Source: Vibrio sp. SNU_ST1
GTDB lineage: Bacteria; Pseudomonadota; Gammaproteobacteria; Enterobacterales; Vibrionaceae
Assembly: GCF_030563405.1 (NCBI RefSeq)
Contig: NZ_CP130749.1
Coordinates: 124,001 to 188,000 of the forward strand
Direction: 5' to 3'
Length of the DNA: 64,000 nucleotides
Positions 8,809 to 18,539 of this stretch are shown in pieces. Positions within the stretch are counted from its first letter, which is position 1. Each line of letters starts with the position of its first letter. The notes under the pieces are model-generated. The model ran no database searches. It was not told the DNA's origin and was given only the letters and a program-made list of their open reading frames with translations. The translations under genes were made by a program, and so were the position numbers.

Positions 8809-9681
8809 ATGAGTAAGAGCGCATTAATCGTTGAAGGTGGAGCAATGAGAGGTATTTTTGCTGCCGGAGTGTTGGACGCCTTTATGCGAGATGATTTCCG
8901 TCCTTATGATTTTGCTATTGGCGTATCTGCGGGTGTGTCGAATCTGGTTGGTTACTTATCTCAAGCGCCAAAACGCAGCTACAACGTGATTACGACCATG
9001 GCGACCGATAAGACGTTCTTTAACCCAGCTCGCTTTGCTAAAGGTGGCAACTTGGTGGACGTAAAGTGGCTGTGGGATGAATCTAATCATCGTTATCCAC
9101 TCGATTGTGGTGTGCTGTTCTCAAGTGTTCCACTGCTTGCTGCTGTGACTAACGTCGATACCGGCAATGCCGATTATTATCACATCAAGCCAGAAAACCT
9201 TTCTAACGTGGTGGAAGCTACCACCGCTTTACCTATCGCTTATCGTGAAACGCCGTGTTTCTCTGGTGGCTGTTACACCGATGGGGGCGTGGCGGATTCG
9301 ATTCCGGTTCGCGAAGCCTATCGTCGCGGTGCTCGTGATATTACGGTGATTCTTTCTCACCCATTAAGCTACCGAATGAAACCGCAGAAGTATCAGTGGA
9401 TGCTGAAAAAGCTGCTAAAGAAATTCCCTAATATTGCAGAGTCGATGGCGGTGCGTGCCGAAAACTATAACCAGTCTTTGGAGTTCATTCGTAATCCACC
9501 AAAAGATGCGACCATCAAGGTGATTGCGCCACCAGAAGCGTTCGCAGTGAAGCGTTTAACTATGGATCAAACGGTCTTGAATGCAGGTTATGAGATGGGT
9601 GTGAAAGCAGGGGAAGAGCACCTTGCCATTAGAAACGGTGTCTATGGCTTAGATACCGAAGATTGTCATTTCTGCGTTTAG
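8809..9681 (+). CDS. Patatin-like phospholipase (YjjU type)
   Basis: This 290-residue protein has the patatin catalytic layout: an oxyanion-hole glycine run EGGAMRGIFAAG at the N-terminus, nucleophile Ser40 in GVSAG, and the partner Asp158 in TDGG. These make the Ser-Asp dyad of bacterial lipid acyl hydrolases. No signal peptide is seen, so a cytoplasmic or inner-membrane-associated role is likely. Length and the ending with DCHFC resemble the YjjU group. The substrate is not known from sequence. The start is preceded by AGAAGAG. The gene is monocistronic and convergent with ldhA. Confidence 0.9.
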   Translation: MSKSALIVEGGAMRGIFAAGVLDAFMRDDFRPYDFAIGVSAGVSNLVGYLSQAPKRSYNVITTMATDKTFFNPARFAKGGNLVDVKWLWDESNHRYPLDCGVLFSSVPLLAAVTNVDTGNADYYHIKPENLSNVVEATTALPIAYRETPCFSGGCYTDGGVADSIPVREAYRRGARDITVILSHPLSYRMKPQKYQWMLKKLLKKFPNIAESMAVRAENYNQSLEFIRNPPKDATIKVIAPPEAFAVKRLTMDQTVLNAGYEMGVKAGEEHLAIRNGVYGLDTEDCHFCV

Positions 9682-9711
9682 AACTGTTTTTGAATATGGG
9701 GTAAACGAGAA

Positions 9712-9741
9712 GCCACGCTGTTCACTTAGGACTAGCGTGGC
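9712..9741. terminator. Hairpin between convergent patatin and ldhA genes
   Basis: Perfect 8-bp arms GCCACGCT and AGCGTGGC with a 14-base loop lie between two convergent genes. There is no long T-run on either strand, so it is only a candidate bidirectional terminator. Confidence 0.45.
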
Positions 9742-9827
9742 TTGATATTTTAGAAAACGATCTTTTATTAAAAAACCTGTTACTAAAACGATCTGTTATC
9801 AAAGCAGTTTGTTATTAATTCAGCCCG

Positions 9828-10823
9828 TTATTCGACTAATTCGTTGCCGCTGGTGTTGCCAGTAAAGAAGGCATCAACACTGGTTAGCGTTGTATTGGCA
9901 ATGTTGAACAGAGCATCTTTAGTTAAGAAAGCTTGGTGACCTGTGAACAACACGTTGTGACAAGCTGATAGGCGACGGAATACGTCATCTACAATCACAT
10001 CGTTAGATTTGTCTTGGAAGAACAGCTCTTTCTCGTTGTCGTAGACATCAAGGCCAAGCGCACCAATCTTGCTTTGTTTGAGCGCTTCAATTGCGGCTGT
10101 TGAATCAAGCAGTTCACCGCGACTGGTGTTGACGATCATCACACCATCTTTCATTTTGCCAAATGCTGTTGCATCCAACAGGTGGTAGTTCTCCTTGCTC
10201 ATTGGACAGTGTAGAGAAATTACGTCAGATTCTTGATAAAGCTCGTCGAGTTCTACGTATTTAGCGCCCAGTTCTTTTGCCAATGGGTTAGGGTATGGGT
10301 CGTAGCACAAGATGTTCATGCCTAAACCTTTCAGAATACGCATGGTCGCTAGGCCAATTTTTCCAGAGCCGATCACACCAACGGTTTTACCGTGGAAGTT
10401 AAAGCCAACTAGCCCCTCAAGGGAGAAGTTCGCATCACGAGTACGTTGGTATGCCTTGTGTAGTTTACGGTTCAAACACATCATCATGCCAACCGTGTGC
10501 TCTGCTACCGATTCTGGTGAATAAGCTGGAACACGCACCACTTGCAGGCCAAGCTCTTTAGCTGCATCTAGGTCGACTTTATCAAAACCTGCACAGCGCA
10601 TCGCAATAAGCTTAGTGCCGCCTTGCGCTAGAATCTCTAGCACATCTCGCGATAGGTCGTCGTTTACAAATGCACAAACCACTTCGTTGTCGTGCGCCAT
10701 TTTTGCTGTTGTTGTAGTGAGTCGAAAATCGTGAAAATGAAATTCAGCGTTGAGTTCGCCTTTTGCAAGTTCAAATGATTTTTCGTCGTATGATTTTGAG
10801 CTAAAAAAAGCAATGTTGAGCAT
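9828..10823 (-). CDS. ldhA: Fermentative D-lactate dehydrogenase
   Basis: The cytoplasmic enzyme reduces pyruvate to D-lactate with NADH. It is a 331-residue D-2-hydroxyacid dehydrogenase, the size of E. coli LdhA. The Rossmann motif is GVIGSGKIGLATMRIL (about residues 147-162); the substrate Arg lies in VNTSRGELLD, the Glu in LDVYDNEKELFF, and the catalytic His in FTGHQAFLT. The run AMRCAGFDKVDLD is typical of LdhA. The ATG has AGAGGA eight bases upstream. The gene is alone and convergent with the patatin gene. Confidence 0.95.
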   Translation of the reverse strand: MLNIAFFSSKSYDEKSFELAKGELNAEFHFHDFRLTTTTAKMAHDNEVVCAFVNDDLSRDVLEILAQGGTKLIAMRCAGFDKVDLDAAKELGLQVVRVPAYSPESVAEHTVGMMMCLNRKLHKAYQRTRDANFSLEGLVGFNFHGKTVGVIGSGKIGLATMRILKGLGMNILCYDPYPNPLAKELGAKYVELDELYQESDVISLHCPMSKENYHLLDATAFGKMKDGVMIVNTSRGELLDSTAAIEALKQSKIGALGLDVYDNEKELFFQDKSNDVIVDDVFRRLSACHNVLFTGHQAFLTKDALFNIANTTLTSVDAFFTGNTSGNELVE

Positions 10824-11050
10824 GGCTTCCTCTCTTACCTAAAATATAAATAATCCACCTATTCATTATCTGAAACGGGATTAAAACTAATAACTTTGTT
10901 CAGTGTGCTAGAGTTTTTTTCTCTTGTCTATCACCATTAGTCATTGTAATTACTATGGTTATTTTTTCTTTTATTGGCAACCGCCAGCTCAACAACAAGT
11001 CCGTCTAACGAACTATTTAGCTTTGTTTGCGAGCGCTAGATGGTTAATGA

Positions 11051-11854
11051 TTACCAATAGTTCTCACTACTAAATTGACCAGGCTTCTTGCGTAAGTGTT
11101 TTTGTAATCCCAACGATATTAGTGCTTCGCTCGTGTCTCGAACCATTTGGGGATTACCGCAAAGATAGAAGAAACTATGTCTTTGGTTGATAGCGAGAGA
11201 CGAGGCTCGTTCAAGGTCGCCTCCAAGTAACAAGCTTGGGATTCGTCCGCGCAAAGTTCCGGTGACTGATTCTCTAGAAATAATTGGCACATACTTAAGT
11301 TTCCCCTGAAAGTGTTCAACGAGTTGATTGATTCGATCTTGATACGTGAGGTCTTGTTCTGTTCTTACTGCGTGAACCAGTACAAGGTTGTTGAATGAGG
11401 CGGCTTTTTCCGAAGCCAATCCATTCTGTTGTTGTATCTGCATGCTTTCGAGCATTGAGATAAACGGGCCAACCGCAGTTCCGGTTGAAAGCATCCAGAG
11501 ATCGTTGGCGATCTCCGGGATCTCATCTAGTGTCATAAATCCGCTTGGGTCTTTGCCGACAAAGATGTCATCGCCTACCTGCAACTTGTGAAGTTGAGGC
11601 GAAAGCTGACCGTTCTGATCCTTAATAATCAAAAACTCCAGATGTTGATGACCTTGTTCGTGCTCTGGCGCATTCACCATGGAATAAGCGCGTCTAATGA
11701 ATTCGTCCTCGCTATTTAGTAAGCCAAGTTTCGTGAATTGACCTGCCTGATAAGGAGAAACAGGAGCACTGACTTGCAGCGAGAACAGCTGATCTGTCCA
11801 TTGTTTTTTATGTAAGACTTTGCCGGTTACCAAACCATGAGGAATATCGGTCAT
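11051..11854 (-). CDS. fpr: Ferredoxin/flavodoxin-NADP reductase
   Basis: The flavoenzyme passes electrons between NADPH and ferredoxin or flavodoxin. Visible are the FAD motif RRAYSMVNAPE, the NADP-binding LSTGTAVGPFISML and the NYW C-terminus typical of bacterial Fpr. The chosen ATG has AAAGGTGA five bases upstream and gives 267 residues, close to the family length. A longer reading frame begins 15 codons earlier, but without that ribosome binding site. The gene is transcribed alone. A long inverted repeat lies about 130 bp before the start and could be its control site. Confidence 0.93.
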   Translation of the reverse strand: MTDIPHGLVTGKVLHKKQWTDQLFSLQVSAPVSPYQAGQFTKLGLLNSEDEFIRRAYSMVNAPEHEQGHQHLEFLIIKDQNGQLSPQLHKLQVGDDIFVGKDPSGFMTLDEIPEIANDLWMLSTGTAVGPFISMLESMQIQQQNGLASEKAASFNNLVLVHAVRTEQDLTYQDRINQLVEHFQGKLKYVPIISRESVTGTLRGRIPSLLLGGDLERASSLAINQRHSFFYLCGNPQMVRDTSEALISLGLQKHLRKKPGQFSSENYW

Positions 11855-11985
11855 ATCATCACCTTTACGTAGAGAAGTTATCTCATTAAGGATACTCAAC
11901 TATTTACACTTTGGAGTTGCATGTACCATGCCACCAATGAGAATGCTTATCAATAGTGATGAGCTGGTGGAAATTAACTTAAATG

Positions 11986-12024
11986 ATGTCAAATAGACTT
12001 TAGTTTGTTGAGTCTAAATGACAT
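11986..12024. promoter_or_regulatory. Long inverted repeat upstream of fpr
   Basis: Arms ATGTCAAATAGACT (11986-11999) and AGTCTAAATGACAT (12011-12024) match at 12 of 14 positions around an 11-base spacer. It lies between the efflux operon terminator and fpr. It could be an operator for fpr; the regulator is unknown. Confidence 0.45.
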
Positions 12025-12103
12025 GTAAGAGTTGTTTTTTTTGTGCTGCATGCGAAAGTATGAAAGTGAGTCGTGGAGAGTAAGAAAGGTGGGTCGTGAT
12101 AAA

Positions 12104-12147
12104 TAAAAAAGAGCGCCATTACTTTAATTGCTTCAAAGTAGTGGCGC
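12104..12147 (-). terminator. Terminator of the RND efflux operon
   Basis: A 13-bp stem (GCGCCATTACTTT with AAAGTAGTGGCGC, one wobble pair) is followed on the minus strand by six T. It lies about 75 bp past the permease stop codon. Confidence 0.75.
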
Positions 12148-12220
12148 CCAAGGCAGTAAAATAAAATGGTGTAGATTCAGTGCCGCGCTATTTGCTCAGG
12201 GCGGCTTAATTAAGAGTAAG

Positions 12221-15200
12221 TTAAGACTCTTTAGGTTGTGATTTTGCGAAACATAAGCCGCATAAACTAGGGATAACGAATAGGACGATTGGCAGTGAGA
12301 ACAATAATCCGTAACCTAACGTTAATGACATTGGCCCCATGTAAACATCGGTACCCCCTAAGCCGTAAGCCAATGGTAGCAAGCCCACCACCGTTGTGAT
12401 TGAGGTCAGTAAGATCGGTCGTAAACGGCTTACTGATGCCTCTATGATGGCCTCTATTACTGGATGGCCTTCCGCTCTTAACTCATTAATACGATTGATT
12501 AGCACCAGTGAGTTATTGACCACCACGCCAGTCATACCAAGCACGCCGATTAAGGCAAACATCGACAAAGCTTGCATGTGAACTACTAGAGCCATCAATG
12601 CAGCAATGACCGCAAACGGAATCACCGCCATAACCAGTAAAGGTTGAACCAGTGAGTTGAACATAACTGCTAGTACAAAGTAGATCGCTATCATTGCTGC
12701 TGGGAACGCGACCAAAAAACCGCTCATGGTTTCATTGGTGCTTTCTGCCTCACCACCAATATCGATACTGACATTTTGTGCATATTGACCTTGAAGTTCA
12801 CTCAACATTTGATCCGACAGAACAACGGAGCTGACCGTGTCATCGGTGATCTGCGCCGTAACCGTGACTTCACGTTCTGCGTTGTAGTGTTTAATCAAAC
12901 GTGGTGCTTCAATTTGCTTGACCTTCGCCAAGCGGCTAAGAGGCACTTGGCGACCATCAGGGGTGAAGATCTTAGTGGTAGCCAAACGTTGGATATCACG
13001 GTATTCCTTTTCCAGAATGACTCGAATATCGACCTCTTGATCGCCTAGCCATGTTGATGTCACAGACTCGCCCTCAAAGGCTAAGCGCAGTGTGGTGGCC
13101 AAATCTGACACCGTCAGGTTGTATTTTGCTAACCATTCGTATTGAGGAACAATACTCAGTTGAGGATCTTTCAAGGCCTCATTATTGGTCACGCCAGCGA
13201 TACCATGCTGTGTCGATAGCCATTCGCTTGCGATAGTGACGGCATGGTTACGTTCTTGTTCAGTACCACCTAATACTCGCATTTCAATGGGTTCGCCCGG
13301 AGGAGGTCCGCCGGCATCGACAGAGAATTTAACGAACATGTCTTGTTGAAGATCTGCAAGCTGCGTATTCAAGTCGACAATGATTTGGTCAGCGGTACGT
13401 GCTCGTTGCTCGTAACTCGTGAGTATTAACAAGCCCGTACTAACGGGTGACGCATAACTGAGGTTGTAAGATACCCTCTCATTACTTGGTAATGCGGCTA
13501 TTGCTTCTTCTATCGCTAAATGCGCATCACGTACTTTATCTAATGGTGTGCCAGGGTCGACCTCGGTATAAATGTCGATGTACTTGGCGGCTTCCGCTGG
13601 GAAAATATCGAGCTTAAGTGTAGTAACCAAGCCCGCAGACAAAGCACTGGCAACTAAGGCTCCTGCAATCACAGATTTCTTATATTGAATGCTATTTGTA
13701 AGCCACGCTTTATAGGTACGACTGACATTCGAAAAACGGTTTTTCTCTGAAGAATTATGGTTGTCGTTTTTGCTTTTCTTAGATTCTAGAGCACCGCTTA
13801 AATGGGCTGGAAGCGTGAATGTACATTCTGCCAATGAAAACAGTAACGCAGCGATGACGGTAATTGGGATAACCACGACCACTTTACCCATGGTTCCCGG
13901 AATAAAGAACATCGGAATGAACACGAGTGCTGTGGTGGTTAAGCTCGCGATAATTGGTTTAATCACTCTCTGGGTGCCTGAAATGGCGGCTTGCAGAGCG
14001 GTCTTACCTTGTTCTTTTTCTTGATAGATACTTTCAGCGACGATCACCGAGTCATCAACGATTATGCCGATCACCAGCAATAAAGCGGCGAGGGTAATAC
14101 TATCGAGGTTGAGCCCAACAGCTGGCAATACAATCATCACACCCAATATACAAAACGGGATCGACATAGAAACCCAGAAGGCGACCTGACGCTTCAATAT
14201 CAGACTAAGTACGGCTAACACAAGCACCAAGCCAATGGCACCGTTGGTCGATACAATTGAAAATTTGTCATTCATATCGTCGGCGAGGTTCAAGCCGTAT
14301 TGGAAGTGGTATTGACCATCAACCTTAGCCTGTTCTTTTTCCAATAGCGCTTTTACGTTGTCTACAGTGGCTATGATGTCGGCACTGGCACTGTTGGTTA
14401 TCGAAAACAGTACTGCTTCTTCACCATTGATTACGCCAAGCTGTGATGCTCTCGCAAATGTATCTTCAACAGTAGCGACGTCAGAAACCTTGATGACTGA
14501 GCCATTGGGCAGCGCTTTGATGACGATATCTGCAATTTCTTGAGCACTATGCACTTGAGTCATGGTGACAATCTTTTGTTCATTGACCCAAGATTCGACT
14601 ACGCCTCCTGATTGAGAAAGGTTACGTCGATTAATTGCTTGGCTAACCTCGTCAAAAGTTAATTGGTAACGGCTGATTTTTTCTGGTGCGATTTCCACCC
14701 AAAACTCACGCTCGTTGTATCCAGACAAGCTCACGCTACTCACACCTGCAACGGCGTTAACTCGTTTCTCTAGTTGATATGCGTATTGCTGAAGGTTTTG
14801 CGCTTGTGCACTGTTCTCTAGTTCTAAGCCCTTTAACACCAAGCTCTCTGACATTAAGCTCTCAGAACTTGAGCTCTCTATCTCAAGGTTAGCACCGTCA
14901 TTTTTTGCTGCGGCATTGAGGCTGACCCCAAAGGTGAGAACTTCAAAAGAAGATGTCTGTTTTTGAGTGACCACAGGTGGCGCAGTGATATCTTTGGGTA
15001 AATTACTGACGCGATCGACAGCCTGCTGAATATCTCGCAGAACCTTTGCGGCATCTTCCCCCGGCAGTAGTTCTGCCTCTATGTAGGAGATGCCATCACT
15101 GGATTGAGAGGAAAAGTAATTCAGCCCCTGTACGCTGCGCAGTTCTTTCTCGATGGGGTTGGTGATATTGAGTTCAATGTCTTGCGCTGTTGCGCCCGGA

Positions 15201-15355
15201 TAGGAAGTTTCTATCTCGACCGTTTCAAAAGCAACATCCGGATATTCTTGTAACTTAAGGGTATACATTGAAGCGGCGCCGAGCATCAGTACCATGATAG
15301 TGACGATTCGAGCCAGAAAGCTGCGCTGCGCAAAATAAGCGATAATTGATGGCAT
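12221..15355 (-). CDS. RND-family efflux transporter permease
   Basis: The 1044-residue inner-membrane protein fits the size of proton-driven RND pumps (AcrB/MexB-like). Two repeated halves are visible, each with an N-terminal transmembrane helix (FLARIVTIMVLMLGAASMY), a large periplasmic loop and a cluster of helices. Family signatures include SYPGATAQDIE, a first cluster with TLAALLLVIGIIVDDSVIVAE (the DD of the proton relay) and a second cluster ending in VVNNSLVLI and TVVGLLPLA. The substrate cannot be read from sequence. The adaptor gene ends 9 bp upstream on the same strand, so the two form an operon, and a two-component system is divergent from it. No outer-membrane channel gene is present here. 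Confidence 0.93.
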   Translation of the reverse strand: MPSIIAYFAQRSFLARIVTIMVLMLGAASMYTLKLQEYPDVAFETVEIETSYPGATAQDIELNITNPIEKELRSVQGLNYFSSQSSDGISYIEAELLPGEDAAKVLRDIQQAVDRVSNLPKDITAPPVVTQKQTSSFEVLTFGVSLNAAAKNDGANLEIESSSSESLMSESLVLKGLELENSAQAQNLQQYAYQLEKRVNAVAGVSSVSLSGYNEREFWVEIAPEKISRYQLTFDEVSQAINRRNLSQSGGVVESWVNEQKIVTMTQVHSAQEIADIVIKALPNGSVIKVSDVATVEDTFARASQLGVINGEEAVLFSITNSASADIIATVDNVKALLEKEQAKVDGQYHFQYGLNLADDMNDKFSIVSTNGAIGLVLVLAVLSLILKRQVAFWVSMSIPFCILGVMIVLPAVGLNLDSITLAALLLVIGIIVDDSVIVAESIYQEKEQGKTALQAAISGTQRVIKPIIASLTTTALVFIPMFFIPGTMGKVVVVIPITVIAALLFSLAECTFTLPAHLSGALESKKSKNDNHNSSEKNRFSNVSRTYKAWLTNSIQYKKSVIAGALVASALSAGLVTTLKLDIFPAEAAKYIDIYTEVDPGTPLDKVRDAHLAIEEAIAALPSNERVSYNLSYASPVSTGLLILTSYEQRARTADQIIVDLNTQLADLQQDMFVKFSVDAGGPPPGEPIEMRVLGGTEQERNHAVTIASEWLSTQHGIAGVTNNEALKDPQLSIVPQYEWLAKYNLTVSDLATTLRLAFEGESVTSTWLGDQEVDIRVILEKEYRDIQRLATTKIFTPDGRQVPLSRLAKVKQIEAPRLIKHYNAEREVTVTAQITDDTVSSVVLSDQMLSELQGQYAQNVSIDIGGEAESTNETMSGFLVAFPAAMIAIYFVLAVMFNSLVQPLLVMAVIPFAVIAALMALVVHMQALSMFALIGVLGMTGVVVNNSLVLINRINELRAEGHPVIEAIIEASVSRLRPILLTSITTVVGLLPLAYGLGGTDVYMGPMSLTLGYGLLFSLPIVLFVIPSLCGLCFAKSQPKES

Positions 15356-15364
15356 AAGTGATTC

Positions 15365-16147
15365 CTATTGATTCAACGCGAATGCAGTAACCTTGGTCGA
15401 TGCATGAATCGACATCCCAGGTTTGAGTGCGTGATCGGGATTACTGATGTCAATTTCTACTGGGTAGGCCATCGTTTGGCTATCCACTTCCACACCGATG
15501 CGATTAATTGTGGCAATGACTTTGGCTGCTGGATTAGCCTCAGCCCATAGCTCGATGGATTGCCCAACATTAAGGTCATTGATGTCGTATTCGCTAGCAA
15601 GCAAACGCACCGTTAAGGTGTCGATATTCACTAGCTTGTAGAGTGGGTCGCCTTGATTTACCCAAGCGCCATTTTCTGCACTTCGGCTTACCACAAAGCC
15701 CTCGATGTCTGATGTGATAGAGGTGTCGGCTAAGTCTTGTTTTGCATTGCTCAATTCAATTTTTGCGAGTGTGAGTTTTGCTTTAGCACTCAAATAGTCG
15801 GCATTGGCGATGTCGAGTTCATTCTGAGAGAGACTATTTTTCTGGCGAAGTTCAACATAACGTTGGTATACAGATTGTTTGAGCTGCAAGTCGGCTTGAG
15901 CCAAAGCGAGGTTTGCCGTTTGGGTTGCAACAGCTAGGTCGAAGTCTTGTGTTTTTACTGCTGCAATCAATTGTCCTTTCTTAACGCTGTCTCCAGAGTC
16001 TAGATTTGCAACTTGTACGACTCCACTGACTTCGGCTACGACGTTGAGTGGTGATTTGCTGACGGTTTGTCCAATAAGATCAATAGCGTATGCTGATGGT
16101 ATGGCTACCGCATAAGTTAAAAGGCAAGCAAGTAGTATTGGTTTCAT
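15365..16147 (-). CDS. Periplasmic adaptor of RND efflux pump
   Basis: This membrane-fusion protein would link the permease to an outer-membrane channel. The predicted signal peptide (LLACLLTYAVAIPSAYA) precedes a lipoyl-like half (VSGVVQVANLDSGDSVKKGQLIAAV), a coiled-coil region rich in Ala, Leu and Gln (residues ~75-135) and a beta-barrel region. It is short (260 residues) compared with AcrA (~400), as in many small MFP proteins of vibrios. The reading frame opens at a TTG, but the ATG at 16147 has GGGA seven bases upstream and starts directly at the signal peptide, so I use it. It is the first gene of the efflux operon. Confidence 0.9.
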   Translation of the reverse strand: MKPILLACLLTYAVAIPSAYAIDLIGQTVSKSPLNVVAEVSGVVQVANLDSGDSVKKGQLIAAVKTQDFDLAVATQTANLALAQADLQLKQSVYQRYVELRQKNSLSQNELDIANADYLSAKAKLTLAKIELSNAKQDLADTSITSDIEGFVVSRSAENGAWVNQGDPLYKLVNIDTLTVRLLASEYDINDLNVGQSIELWAEANPAAKVIATINRIGVEVDSQTMAYPVEIDISNPDHALKPGMSIHASTKVTAFALNQ

Positions 16148-16187
16148 AATCAATTCCCGATGTTTCAATAGGGATAGTATGAAATGG

Positions 16188-16284
16188 TCAATGTCGAGTT
16201 TATGTCAAAATGGATGTGAAAGAGTGATGATCAATGTCGAATTTCATTGGTGTAGCTTATCGTTAAATTCGACATTAATTCGAC
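16188..16284. promoter_or_regulatory. Repeated operator between efflux operon and its two-component system
   Basis: Several copies of a TTCGACATT-like motif occur here. AATGTCGAATTT (16233-16244) and AAATTCGACATT (16265-16276) form a perfect 12-bp inverted repeat. AATTCGAC recurs at 16266 and 16277, an 11-bp period typical of OmpR-family direct repeats. A further copy (TCAATGTCGAGTT) is at 16188. The adjacent response regulator is the obvious candidate to bind. Confidence 0.6.
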
Positions 16285-16332
16285 CTAGGCTCATTATGAT
16301 CTCAGTAGTGTGAATCGCAATAGAGCGAGTAG

Positions 16333-17016
16333 ATGATGCTGTCAGGTAAACAAATTTTAATCGTTGAAGATAATGACGAGTTGCAGGGTATTTTGGCCGA
16401 CTTTTTAGAAGTGAAGGGTGCAGAGGTCGATTTCGCTGACAATGGTGAGCTAGGCTTGAAGCTGGCGCTAGAAAATGAGTTTGATGCCATTATTCTCGAT
16501 GTGATGATGCCAAAGAAAGATGGCATGCAGGTAGCTAAAGAGTTACGCGAGAACGGATGCAGTACACCAGTATTGATGCTTACGGCCTTAAACGGGCAAG
16601 AAGATTTGTTGAAAGGTTTCGAGAATGGCGTCGATGATTTTGTCAGTAAACCTTTTAACTTCCCGGAGCTCGAAGTTCGACTTAGTGCCCTGATTAAGCG
16701 TTATAGAGGAAAGGTAACAGCAGGCAAGTTAACGTTTGGCGATCTTGAAGTTGATGAAAAAACGAAAGCAGTTACTCGTGCAGGGAAAAGGCTGATCACG
16801 ACACCTATCATGTATCAAATACTGCACGCACTGGTCAAAGCCCAAGGAGAGGTGGTCTCTCGTGATGCATTGATTCATCTTTTATGGGGGGAAGATATCC
16901 CCGATAAGGATGTGTTGCGTAGCCACATTTATCTACTGAGGAATACTGTGGATAAATCATTTGAGCATTCAATGCTCAAAACGGTACCCAAGTTTGGCTA
17001 TCGTCTTGAAAAGTAG
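16333..17016 (+). CDS. OmpR-family response regulator
   Basis: A receiver domain (residues ~1-120) is followed by a winged-helix DNA-binding domain (~130-227). The phosphorylated residue is Asp56 in ILDVMMPKKDG; the acidic pocket EDND is at the N-terminus and the conserved Lys106 in VSKPFNFPELEVRL. The C-terminal domain carries VVSRDALIHLLWGED and the end pattern LRNTVDKSF...VPKFGYRLEK. It is followed 50 bp later by a histidine kinase gene and is divergent from an RND pump operon, so it probably controls that pump. Two ATGs in tandem occur at the start; the first is used. Confidence 0.94.
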   Translation: MMLSGKQILIVEDNDELQGILADFLEVKGAEVDFADNGELGLKLALENEFDAIILDVMMPKKDGMQVAKELRENGCSTPVLMLTALNGQEDLLKGFENGVDDFVSKPFNFPELEVRLSALIKRYRGKVTAGKLTFGDLEVDEKTKAVTRAGKRLITTPIMYQILHALVKAQGEVVSRDALIHLLWGEDIPDKDVLRSHIYLLRNTVDKSFEHSMLKTVPKFGYRLEK

Positions 17017-17075
17017 CACGATATCTTTATTGCAATGAACTCTGCATTACTCAGTCAAATAAGGTTGTGAATTCG

Positions 17076-18344
17076 ATGAGATGGTTTAACAAGCCCAAAA
17101 CGAACAATATTGCTCAAGTAAAAAGACGCTTGATCACCACCTTTGCCAAAATTGCTTTGTCTACATCCTTTATTGTGTTTCTCGCGTTCTCATTTCGTCT
17201 CGTGATTGCTGAAGATACTCAAATTGAATTACACCTTAAATCTTTCGAACGTATTGCTATAAAGCACTATGAGTTGGTGCAAGATCCAGTTGCTCAAATG
17301 AGCACTTCTGTTACGGCTTACTTTAACCCTGAATACCTACCTGAGGTACTTCAAGCCGATCTACCATACTCAGAAGGGCAGGTAACTCGGTATCGGAAAT
17401 ATTCTGATCAAGGCATCTTGATCTACTACGTCAATTTTGAATTCAAAGGTCATACAGTTCCGCTTTACCTTACGATAGGCGTGCGTTCTATTGATTTTGG
17501 TGACGATAACTGGGATGCATTGATGGCTATCTCGATGTTGCTCGTATTGTTTCTGGTTTTGATACTGAATTTTTCGGTTAAGCGAATGTTTGATGGTTTG
17601 ATGAGGCCCGTGACGGAACTGAGCGAACAGCTCAACTCTGGCGTTAACCAAACATTTTCAGTATCAAAGCATAGTATTGATGAACTTAAGCAACTCACCA
17701 ATGAACTCAATCAATACAAGCAGATGCGGGAACGAGTGTCTAAACAGGAGATGATGTTTGCTAAGTACGCCAGTCATGAGCTAAAAACCCCGATAGCGAT
17801 TGTGCTTGGTGCGGCTAACCTGCAAGCGATGAAAGACGATCCTGAATTTCAAACTAAACAACGAGAGCGAATTCTAATCGCAGCGGAAAACATGCAAGCC
17901 ACCGTGGAAATTTTGCTCAACATTGTGAAACAAGAAAACGCGAACGTGGTGACAGAGATGTGGCGCGTCGATGAAAATCAACTCAAAATCTCGGAGTTCA
18001 TTAAGAATCTGAATCCTGAGGTAAATTTCGAGTTGAACGTTTCTGAATCGGCTCAGGTTAACTTCCCTGTAGCAGTACTTAATATGATACTCAAGAACTT
18101 AGTGAGCAACGCAATCCGCTTTACTGAGAAAGGTTACATCAAGATCAGTATCCGTTCTGACGAGATCTCTGTTGAAGATTCAGGTTCAGGGCTAATGCAG
18201 ACCAATGAAACAGAGCATGGGTTGGGTTTGTTAATCGTGAAGCGTTTGTGTCGTGCTTATGGTTGGGAATTTGAACTAAAGGATAATAGTAATCAAGGTT
18301 GCACTGCTCGTCTATTTCTAGAGATGTATGTACAAGATAAATAA
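17076..18344 (+). CDS. Sensor histidine kinase, partner of efflux regulator
   Basis: The inner-membrane sensor has two transmembrane helices, around residues 25-45 and 148-168, enclosing a periplasmic domain of about 100 residues. The dimerization box is YASHELKTPIAIVLG with phospho-acceptor His234. The ATP-binding domain shows NMILKNLVSNAIRF (N box), VEDSGSGL (G1) and HGLGLLIVKRL (G2). A canonical HAMP motif is not obvious. A GTG three codons upstream (17067) is too close to the AAGG sequence to be the better start, while the ATG at 17076 has it at 11 bases; the choice is uncertain. It forms an operon with the response regulator gene 60 bp upstream. Confidence 0.92.
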   Translation: MRWFNKPKTNNIAQVKRRLITTFAKIALSTSFIVFLAFSFRLVIAEDTQIELHLKSFERIAIKHYELVQDPVAQMSTSVTAYFNPEYLPEVLQADLPYSEGQVTRYRKYSDQGILIYYVNFEFKGHTVPLYLTIGVRSIDFGDDNWDALMAISMLLVLFLVLILNFSVKRMFDGLMRPVTELSEQLNSGVNQTFSVSKHSIDELKQLTNELNQYKQMRERVSKQEMMFAKYASHELKTPIAIVLGAANLQAMKDDPEFQTKQRERILIAAENMQATVEILLNIVKQENANVVTEMWRVDENQLKISEFIKNLNPEVNFELNVSESAQVNFPVAVLNMILKNLVSNAIRFTEKGYIKISIRSDEISVEDSGSGLMQTNETEHGLGLLIVKRLCRAYGWEFELKDNSNQGCTARLFLEMYVQDK

Positions 18345-18539
18345 TCATTGGGAAAGTAATGGTTGCCAAATATTTCTTTAATATGTTGTTATGACTGCTC
18401 GTACCTGCATTTTGCACTCTAATTATCTGCATTAATAAACCATAGTGGCTTAACCCGTAGGGCATTCAACCAATTACTAAAGAGAATATTTTATAGATGA
18501 GTATAATGGCGGCTTTCGATCTCAATATAGCCGTGTTTT

